A DNA stretch of 19,770 nt from Rhodobacterales bacterium UBA7416 (GTDB lineage Bacteria > Pseudomonadota > Alphaproteobacteria > Rhodobacterales > Rhodobacteraceae), in the NCBI GenBank assembly GCA_002469545.1, contig DKMK01000071.1, positions 2,845-22,614 on the forward strand, read 5' to 3'. Shown here piece by piece: positions 1-5,269 of this stretch (positions are counted from its first letter, which is position 1; every line of letters begins with the position of its first letter). A program made the translations under genes and the position numbers. A model generated the notes under the pieces. That model was not told the DNA's origin, made no database searches, and saw only the letters and a program-made list of their open reading frames with translations.

Positions 1-117
1 TCGATGGAAGCCGCTGGTGTTACAGTAACAGAGCGGGTTCCAATTAAAGTGGGCGTTAATCCCCTGAATGAAAAGTATTTGGAGACGAAGGCCAAGAAAA
101 GCGGGCATTTGTTATGA
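1..117 (+). CDS. ribA: GTP cyclohydrolase II, C-terminal fragment (cut by window start)
   Basis: This is the last 38 codons of a gene that begins before the window, read in frame from base 1 to the TGA at 115-117. The visible peptide contains TERVPIKVGVNPLNEKYLETK and ends KKSGHLL. That matches the usual end of RibA (a VERVP...NPxNxxYLxTK...GHLL pattern), the enzyme that opens GTP and releases formate and pyrophosphate in the first step of riboflavin synthesis. The zinc-binding and catalytic parts lie outside the window, so neither activity nor a RibB fusion can be judged. Its stop overlaps the next gene's ATG (ATGA at 114-117), which suggests translational coupling. Confidence 0.85.
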   Translation, partial: SMEAAGVTVTERVPIKVGVNPLNEKYLETKAKKSGHLL

Positions 118-626
118 CTCCACGCCACCATGATTTGGTCGTCACCCATTGGGGGGCACGATTCATGGGGCAAAACTTGCCGGTGTCTATTGGACGTGGT
201 GGGATTGCACAAAAAATCGGCGAGGGTGATGGTATTACACCCATCGGTACATTTTCAATTTGCGGAGTAAGATATCGCAACGATCGTGTGGATTTCAAGG
301 CACCCAATATTCACCAACGCTCTATCGGGTTAAACGATGTTTGGTCAGATGATCCAAAAGATCCAAATTATAACCACTTAATCGTTGCCCATAACCATCC
401 ATTTAGCCACGAGAACTTACGTAGATCAGATGGGTTATACGATGCTTTTGGCATTTTGGATTACAACTGGCCTAATGCGGTGTCAGGAAAAGGGAGTGCG
501 ATTTTCATTCACGCATGGCGCAAGCCACGACACCGCACCGAAGGTTGCATCGCATTTGCCCCCAACGATTTGCTGTGGGTATTTTTGAATTGGCAGTCAG
601 ACAGCCGCGTTATTATTCGCGGTTAA
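114..626 (+). CDS. L,D-transpeptidase-like (YkuD-family) protein without signal peptide
   Basis: A 170-residue protein. The core motif is near the end: IFIHAW with His133, then TEGCIAF with Cys145, the spacing of the YkuD catalytic His and Cys. The family normally has S/T-x-G-C-x-R after the His; here the residues after Cys are I-A-F, so the usual Arg is absent. An early SIGRGG...GDGITPIG segment (about 26-45) is also typical of YkuD proteins. The family forms 3-3 peptidoglycan crosslinks or anchors lipoproteins in the periplasm, but I see no signal peptide, lipobox or membrane helix, so export is unexplained. The start is fixed by the ATGA overlap with ribA. The gene meets yggS tail to tail with a 4-base overlap (623-626), leaving no room for a dedicated terminator. 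The fold assignment is solid; substrate and compartment are not. Confidence 0.8.
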   Translation: MTPRHHDLVVTHWGARFMGQNLPVSIGRGGIAQKIGEGDGITPIGTFSICGVRYRNDRVDFKAPNIHQRSIGLNDVWSDDPKDPNYNHLIVAHNHPFSHENLRRSDGLYDAFGILDYNWPNAVSGKGSAIFIHAWRKPRHRTEGCIAFAPNDLLWVFLNWQSDSRVIIRG

Positions 627-1276
627 GAATAATCACGTTCGCCAAAAATTGCAGAACCAACCCGCACATGTGTTGCACCCAATGCAACCGCACGTTCGAA
701 ATCACTGCTCATCCCCATCGATAAACCGGTCAGCCCATTACGTAGCGCAATTTTGCGTAGTAACGCAAAATGCAGTGACGGCTCTTCGTCCACGGGCGGG
801 ATCACCATCAAGCCTTTGATTGGTAAATCCAAGGCCAAACAATCGGCGATGAATTGATCAGCATCGGCGGGAATGACACCTGCCTTTTGTTCTTCTTCAC
901 CCGTGTTTACTTGAATAAACATATCTGGTGATCTGCCTTGTGCCTGAATTTCTGCGGCTAGTTTTTGCGCCAACTTAGGGCGATCAACAGCATGGATCGC
1001 ATCGAACAACGCAACAGCGTTTTTAACTTTGTTTGTCTGCAACGGCCCAATCAAATGCACCTGCGCATCGGCATAAGTTTCACGAAACATCGGCCACTTG
1101 CCTTCCGCCTCTTGAACCTTGTTTTCGCCAAACAGGCGATGACCTTCGGCCAGTACAGTTGCAACGCGTTCATTTGGCTGTACTTTGGATACAGCGATCA
1201 GCTGCGTGCTGCCAATGGTACGACCCGCGGCAGTTTCGGCGGCGTGAATGCGTGAAGTGATTTCAGAGAGGGACAT
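623..1276 (-). CDS. yggS: YggS/PLPBP-family pyridoxal phosphate homeostasis protein
   Basis: A 217-residue protein of the single-domain, alanine-racemase-like TIM-barrel family that binds pyridoxal 5'-phosphate and buffers the B6 pool rather than catalysing a known reaction. Lys31 in LIAVSKVQ is the expected Schiff-base lysine. HRLFGENKVQEAEGKWP, WPMF...HLIGPLQTNK, FIQVNTGEE and the C-terminal GLSMGMSSDFERAVALGATHVRVGSAIFG (split here: GLSMGMSSDFERA, then THVRVGSAIFG) are family signatures. Length is slightly short of the usual 220-235. The ATG (1274-1276) overlaps the stop of the upstream sulfotransferase gene by one base (TAATG), so it is probably translated from that mRNA. Its own stop overlaps the convergent L,D-transpeptidase-like gene. 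Confidence 0.95.
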   Translation of the reverse strand: MSLSEITSRIHAAETAAGRTIGSTQLIAVSKVQPNERVATVLAEGHRLFGENKVQEAEGKWPMFRETYADAQVHLIGPLQTNKVKNAVALFDAIHAVDRPKLAQKLAAEIQAQGRSPDMFIQVNTGEEEQKAGVIPADADQFIADCLALDLPIKGLMVIPPVDEEPSLHFALLRKIALRNGLTGLSMGMSSDFERAVALGATHVRVGSAIFGERDYS

Positions 1277-3420
1277 TATTTCAAGGCCTCGAATAATGGT
1301 TGTAAATCTTCTTCATAACGCTGCCACGCTTTGAGGGATGATTTGTAGATGGGTTGCCGAACTTGTAAAACGCTTAATGTTTTGACCTGACGCTTGGACT
1401 TGTGGAAATTCAAACAATCATCTTGCCATTCCAAATCGCAATAATCGATTAAAGAACGTGCATGTTTTTCGGGATCATCAATCAGATCCTCGTAATGAAT
1501 TTCCATGAAACCTTCGGGCATTTTTTCACGCCAAAAATCCAAGACACGTAGGAATTGTTTATAGTAAGCGCCAAGGTCGGACAGGTCATAAGCATACAGA
1601 TGGGTGCCATCATGAAACTTATTGCGATAAATGGACAACAAGTTATCGCGTGGATCACGACGCACGACAATGATTTTACAGTTCGGCATCGCCGCTTTTA
1701 AAATTCCCATGCGTTTGTATGTTTGGATGGACTTGTCTGAAATACGTGGCCCACCAGGAAAGTGATGCTCAAGATGATGCCAAATGTCTTTGCCAAGCTT
1801 TTGTAACTCAGGTGCACCGACGCCGGCCAGTGGGATCAAACTTTTGTCGTCCCGCTCAAGAACATTTTTTTCTATGACGCTTGTTACCCCAACTTCGCCA
1901 GCACCAATTACATCAGAATGTGATGAAATGATCTGTTCGACCAGTGTCGTTCCTGAACGTGGCATACCACAAACAAAAATCGGCTGTGCGTTTGGGTCAC
2001 CCAAGTCATGAAAATTGGCCAATTTGAAATCACTGAAATAATCCATAACTGCATCTATTTCAGAAACAAAATCGTTCACATCATAAGGGTATCTCTCATG
2101 CATGTCGTCATTCGCTTGCTTCAAATAATGGAAAACGCGATTGTATTCTTTTGAATCCTCCAACGCTTTCACAATTCCAAAGCCAAGCTCTGTTCTCTCC
2201 TCGATGCTGGTTTCGGGCGCTTCTAAGAGCGCGATCATCTGACCAACAATTGGATCGTCCTTTTCGACTTTCTTAGAGGCTGTATAAAATGACATATAAG
2301 CAGCCGAATTTGGCGAAAGATCAATTGCCTTGCTAATCTCTTCAAGCGAGGATTCAAAATGCCCAAGTTGGCGCAACGCTGTTGCCCGGCGATAGAAAAT
2401 TTCATGATTTAATGGATCCAAAATTTGCGCCTGATCATAATAATCAAGTGACAGCTGCAATTGTTCCATTTTATTGAAAACATCACCTATCGCCGTTAAC
2501 GCTGGAACGGTTATTTTTTCACGCTTCAAACCAGCCTTGTAATGTTTTTGAGCAATGTCAAATTGACCTGCGCGTGCATGTAGTTCACCCAAAGATAAAT
2601 CAATCTTGCCACCCTTTAAATGCAAAGATTTTGCATGATTCAAAAGTTCGACTGCTAATGTTGCGCTGCCAGAACGCGCAAGTGCATGTGCTAAATTGCA
2701 GATCCCTGCAACAGCACGCGGTGCGACTACCACAGCATTTTTGAAATGTGTGATCGCCACTGCATAATTCTCAGCAATCATTTCTGCCTGACCAAGGTGA
2801 TTATGAGCATCAAAGAACGCGGGGCTAAAGCTAATTGCAAGTTTGAAATACTTTCGGGCCGCGTCCAGCTCATTTAAATTTAGATAAGTACGTGCCAAAA
2901 GTTCCGCCGCAACGGGCTGTTTTGGATGTTTTTGATAAAAAGCGCTGGCAAGGTTATTTGCGCGCTTATAATCGCGCTCAAGGATTGCTTGCTGAACGAT
3001 GTCCAAGCCTGATCTTTCTAATGCGCCAATGGGGACACTTGATCCATTCGCATTATTGAACAATCGATTTTGCAGACCAATTTGGATGTTCTTGTCGAGT
3101 TTAGCGGTTTTTAGTATTTTACCTGCTTTTTTTACTGCGACAGGATCAACATTACACAAAAGGCTTGGAATGAATTCACTCCAAATAGCGACTTCGTTTG
3201 GCTTCAGCTGGGCTGCCAACATGTAATGGAAAACTGACTTTTGAAATTTGTTCCCTGCAAAAAATATACGGCCCACTTGAAAGTGGACTTCTGCGACATC
3301 TTGTTTTGAATCCAAAATTTGGCTGTATAACCCAAGGGCTTTTTCGCTTTGGCCTTTAGACTGTAAGGCCAGTGCTTGTTGATAGAGCGTTGTAATTTGT
3401 GAGGGCGTAAGGAGGGCCAT
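1276..3420 (-). CDS. TPR-repeat sulfotransferase family protein
   Basis: A 714-residue protein from the ATG at 3418-3420, chosen because AAAGGA sits six bases upstream; an 18-codon longer frame reaching 3474 starts inside the promoter and lacks an SD. Residues about 6-380 are tetratricopeptide repeats, with segments such as KYFKLAISFSPAFFDAHNHLG and YYDQAQILDPLNHEIFYRRA. The C-terminal third is a PAPS-dependent sulfotransferase domain: 5'-phosphosulfate loop GMPRSGTT (485-492) and 3'-phosphate motif RRDPRDNLLSIYRNKF (from 587). There is no signal peptide or membrane helix, so it is probably cytoplasmic. Bacterial members of this family mostly have unknown acceptors; sulfation of surface glycans or protein is inference. 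Base composition looks more AT-rich than the leuS block. Its stop is coupled to yggS. Confidence 0.9.
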   Translation of the reverse strand: MALLTPSQITTLYQQALALQSKGQSEKALGLYSQILDSKQDVAEVHFQVGRIFFAGNKFQKSVFHYMLAAQLKPNEVAIWSEFIPSLLCNVDPVAVKKAGKILKTAKLDKNIQIGLQNRLFNNANGSSVPIGALERSGLDIVQQAILERDYKRANNLASAFYQKHPKQPVAAELLARTYLNLNELDAARKYFKLAISFSPAFFDAHNHLGQAEMIAENYAVAITHFKNAVVVAPRAVAGICNLAHALARSGSATLAVELLNHAKSLHLKGGKIDLSLGELHARAGQFDIAQKHYKAGLKREKITVPALTAIGDVFNKMEQLQLSLDYYDQAQILDPLNHEIFYRRATALRQLGHFESSLEEISKAIDLSPNSAAYMSFYTASKKVEKDDPIVGQMIALLEAPETSIEERTELGFGIVKALEDSKEYNRVFHYLKQANDDMHERYPYDVNDFVSEIDAVMDYFSDFKLANFHDLGDPNAQPIFVCGMPRSGTTLVEQIISSHSDVIGAGEVGVTSVIEKNVLERDDKSLIPLAGVGAPELQKLGKDIWHHLEHHFPGGPRISDKSIQTYKRMGILKAAMPNCKIIVVRRDPRDNLLSIYRNKFHDGTHLYAYDLSDLGAYYKQFLRVLDFWREKMPEGFMEIHYEDLIDDPEKHARSLIDYCDLEWQDDCLNFHKSKRQVKTLSVLQVRQPIYKSSLKAWQRYEEDLQPLFEALK

Positions 3421-3456
3421 TTTTGTCCTTTGTAAAATCAGTTCAAGGCAAGCGTC

Positions 3457-3484
3457 ATTATATGTGATTTTCAAGGGATGAAAA
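3457..3484 (-). promoter_or_regulatory. Predicted sigma-70 promoter for the sulfotransferase-yggS pair
   Basis: Read on the minus strand there is a perfect TATAAT (3462-3457) preceded, after a 16-base spacer, by TTTTCA (3484-3479, four of six matches to TTGACA). The predicted start near 3450 gives a leader of about 30 bases before the ATG at 3420, and AAAGGA lies within that leader. The -35 lies directly in the T-rich tail of the porin terminator. Confidence 0.55.
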
Positions 3485-3514
3485 GCAAAAGAGCGGGCAC
3501 ATGGCCCGCTCTTT
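3481..3514 (-). terminator. Rho-independent terminator of the porin gene
   Basis: An 11-bp perfect stem (3488-3498 with 3504-3514; core GAGCGGGC/GCCCGCTC) closes a 5-base loop. On the minus strand it is followed by TTTTGCTTTT-type T-rich sequence. It lies about 25 bases past the porin stop, with a weak GACTT/AAGTC repeat (3525-3536) between. The flanking A/T runs are symmetric, but no plus-strand gene ends here, so it serves the porin. Confidence 0.85.
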
Positions 3515-3539
3515 CAAAATTTAAGACTTTTAAGTCAGC

Positions 3540-4409
3540 TTAGAATGACAAGCCAAGACCCAAAGAGAATGTGTCGATGTTGGTGCTTGAAGAACCGTAA
3601 CCAGCCATTACAGTAGCGCCGCCACCCAATGAGTAGTTAGCTGCGATGCCGAAGCCGTCGCCATAAAGTGAGTATTCACCGTAGTTAGCTGACAATGACA
3701 AATCGCCAGTTGTGTAGCCAAGACCGATTGCTGTGTGTGTAACACCTGCATCTGTGTCTGTGTAGTTTACAACTACGTCAACGCCAGAGAAAGAAGTTTT
3801 AACAGACAAGCCAAGAGCGTTTGTTGAGTCGTTCTTTGTGTAACCAAGACCAAGAGCCAAAGCAGCGTCACCTAGGTCAGCGTTGTATTTAACACCAAGA
3901 CCCAAAGCATCGCCAGTAGCTGCGCCAGCATCGTTCATTTCGTAAGAAACAGCTACGCCGAAATCGCCGAATGTGTTGTCGTAACGAAGAACTTGACCGT
4001 CGTTTGATCCGTCCAAGCCGCCGTTTCCACTGTAACCAGCGTGTGCTGTGTGGTCATCAGCGATAGAAGTTAGCATAGCTACTTCAGTCATTGCCCAATC
4101 GAATGCGCCGTCTGTGTCGCCCATTGTCAAAGAACCGAAGTTACCTTTGATCCAAACAGAGTGTGGACCAGCGTTAGCGCCGATGCCGCCTGCAACTTCG
4201 TCCAGATCGATTGTCGCGCCGAAAGTCAGACCGTTGTCTGTTTCACCTGACAAAGAGAACTTAACGTCCAAGTCGTGGTGGAATTCCATGCCAGTCGCGC
4301 CGCCAGCGTCTGCGATACCCATTTCAGCATAACCTGAAAGTGATACTTCAGCAGCAGCCATTCCAGCTGTTGCAACTAGTGCTGTAGTAGCAATAAGTAG
4401 TTTTTTCAT
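3540..4409 (-). CDS. Rhodobacter-type outer-membrane porin
   Basis: A 289-residue precursor from the ATG at 4407-4409, which has GAGGGA eight bases upstream. A longer in-frame extension to 4505 has no signal-like start and crosses the leader, so I rejected it. The first 20 residues (MKKLLIATTALVATAGMAAA) are a clear Sec signal peptide with cleavage before Glu21. The mature protein is Gly/Ala/Asp-rich with alternating polar and hydrophobic strands (for example VSLSGYAEMG, LTFGATIDLDE, LSLSANYGEY, ATVMAGYGSS) and ends LGLGLSF, with the C-terminal Phe that the BAM machinery recognises. This fits the trimeric general-diffusion porin family of Rhodobacteraceae (Porin_4 type). It is monocistronic, with a strong hairpin terminator behind it, as expected for an abundant protein. 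Pore selectivity cannot be read from sequence. Confidence 0.9.
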   Translation of the reverse strand: MKKLLIATTALVATAGMAAAEVSLSGYAEMGIADAGGATGMEFHHDLDVKFSLSGETDNGLTFGATIDLDEVAGGIGANAGPHSVWIKGNFGSLTMGDTDGAFDWAMTEVAMLTSIADDHTAHAGYSGNGGLDGSNDGQVLRYDNTFGDFGVAVSYEMNDAGAATGDALGLGVKYNADLGDAALALGLGYTKNDSTNALGLSVKTSFSGVDVVVNYTDTDAGVTHTAIGLGYTTGDLSLSANYGEYSLYGDGFGIAANYSLGGGATVMAGYGSSSTNIDTFSLGLGLSF

Positions 4410-4476
4410 TTTTTTAATCCCTCGTAGAGTTAATCTAAGGTGCACCTCGTTCTGGAGAATCCAGTGAGTGAGGGGA

Positions 4477-4505
4477 CATTTGCGGCTTTCAGGCGCTTGG
4501 GTCAA
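4477..4505 (-). promoter_or_regulatory. Weak candidate porin promoter
   Basis: On the minus strand TTGACC (4505-4500, five of six to consensus) is followed 17 bases later by CAAATG, a poor -10. A start near 4470 would give a leader of about 60 bases carrying the two small inverted repeats at 4438-4464. The -10 is unconvincing and the true start could lie further upstream near the TTTCGCG repeats. Confidence 0.25.
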
Positions 4506-4566
4506 GAATTACGAACAGGTAAATAGGCGGAAAGCGGGAGTTTGGTGCATTCATGTCACAGTGAAG

Positions 4567-4595
4567 TTTCGCGCATTTTTGCATTTTGTTTCGCG
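4567..4595. repeat. TTTCGCG direct repeat, 22-base period
   Basis: TTTCGCG occurs at 4567-4573 and again at 4589-4595, start-to-start 22 bases, about two helical turns. The spacer also contains GCATTTT twice. Position between two divergent envelope genes makes it a candidate site for a dimeric regulator. I cannot assign a regulator; chance is possible in so short a repeat. Confidence 0.35.
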
Positions 4596-4617
4596 TAAGA
4601 GAGAGTGAATTACATGC

Positions 4618-4646
4618 TTGAGATCAATTGGCTTGGATGATAGCAT
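4618..4646 (+). promoter_or_regulatory. Predicted promoter for DUF3576 lipoprotein-leuS
   Basis: TTGAGA (4618-4623) and TAGCAT (4641-4646) are separated by 17 bases. The predicted start near 4653 gives a leader of about 24 bases before the ATG at 4677, with GGA (4668-4670) as a modest SD. It is the best plus-strand promoter candidate ahead of the whole leuS block. Confidence 0.45.
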
Positions 4647-4676
4647 TTATTAACTTGAACATTGCTTGGAAAAAAC

Positions 4677-5198
4677 ATGAAACTTTCCCCAAAAATTGCA
4701 CTGTTGGCTATTGGCCTCGGATTTACGCTTACTGCTTGCGGTGGCGGCTCTGGATTGGGGTCTGGCTCTGGTTCTCTTGGCGGTATTGGAAAAAGCGTTC
4801 GTGATTCCACTGTTAAAGCACCACAAACAGATGAAGAAGCAGCTAAAGAAAAGCGTACAGGTAAGCTAAGCGATCTTTTCACAGGCGCAAGCCCGGACGA
4901 AGTCGGCGCTATTAATAAGTATTTGTGGCATGCATCATTAGAGGTTCTAAGTTTCCTTCCAATCGAAGCCGCCGATCCATTTACAGGTATTATAACCTTT
5001 GGGAATGGCCGCGCCCCTGGGTCATCGCAAGTTTATCGCGCGACAGTATATATAACAGATCCTGCATTGGATGCGCGTTCACTTAAGGTGTCCGTTTCAA
5101 CGTCTCGTGGCGTGGCCAGCGCCGAAACACAGCGCCAGATCGAAAATGCGATCCTAAGCCGCGCACGTCAGTTGCGTATTTCGCGCGCGAAACTATAA
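4677..5198 (+). CDS. DUF3576-family outer-membrane-type lipoprotein
   Basis: A 173-residue protein from the ATG at 4677; the same frame extends to a TTG at 4662 that would spoil the signal peptide. Residues 1-20 form a lipoprotein signal with lipobox L-T-A-C, Cys21 being the lipidated residue. A Gly/Ser linker (22-40) follows, with several GSG repeats. The conserved part runs from about 60 to the end, including TGKLSDLFTG, INKYLWHASLEVLSFLPIEA, DPFTGIITFGNG and a C-terminal QRQIENAILSRARQLR. This matches DUF3576, a domain of unknown function seen upstream of leuS in many alphaproteobacteria. No aspartate after Cys21 suggests outer-membrane sorting. It shares the strand with leuS after a 71-base gap. 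Function unknown; an envelope role is inferred from lipidation only. Confidence 0.85.
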   Translation: MKLSPKIALLAIGLGFTLTACGGGSGLGSGSGSLGGIGKSVRDSTVKAPQTDEEAAKEKRTGKLSDLFTGASPDEVGAINKYLWHASLEVLSFLPIEAADPFTGIITFGNGRAPGSSQVYRATVYITDPALDARSLKVSVSTSRGVASAETQRQIENAILSRARQLRISRAKL

Positions 5199-5225
5199 GC
5201 AGGTTAAACGCCCAATCAGAATTTC

Positions 5226-5247
5226 ACGCCGGGCAATTGCTCGGCGT
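5226..5247 (+). promoter_or_regulatory. Stem-loop in the gap before leuS
   Basis: A nine-pair stem (one G-U) with loop AATT: A5226-T5247 through C5234-G5239. It ends 22 bases before the leuS ATG. It is followed by TATACGTT rather than a T-run, so it is a poor intrinsic terminator. It may be an RNA-processing or attenuating element between lipoprotein and leuS. There is no T-box-like structure. Confidence 0.4.
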
Positions 5248-5269
5248 TATACGTTAAAGGTACGAAAAA

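Larger units (their letters stand above)
4410..4676. other. Divergent intergenic regulatory region (porin / DUF3576 lipoprotein)
   Basis: This 267-base gap is the longest non-coding stretch. On the porin side lie a perfect 10-base palindrome (AGGTGCACCT, 4438-4447) and a small inverted repeat (CTGGA-GAA-TCCAG, 4452-4464), both probably in the porin 5' leader, then a weak TTGACC -35 candidate (4505-4500). The middle has an AT-rich stretch with TTTCGCG repeats. On the lipoprotein side lies a better promoter (4618-4646). I see no small ORF with an SD, tRNA or known riboswitch. Confidence 0.6.

Noticed and set aside
3421..3474. 18-codon N-terminal extension of the sulfotransferase
   Set aside because: The extension covers the predicted -10 and leader, has no SD, and the ATG at 3420 has AAAGGA at good spacing.
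4410..4505. N-terminal extension of the porin to 4505
   Set aside because: The extension has no family resemblance and would bury the classic signal peptide; GAGGGA is correctly placed for the ATG at 4409.
5199..5269. Possible T-box or leucine leader peptide before leuS
   Set aside because: No T-box consensus, no leucine-rich short ORF and no terminator T-run were found; only a plain stem-loop is present.
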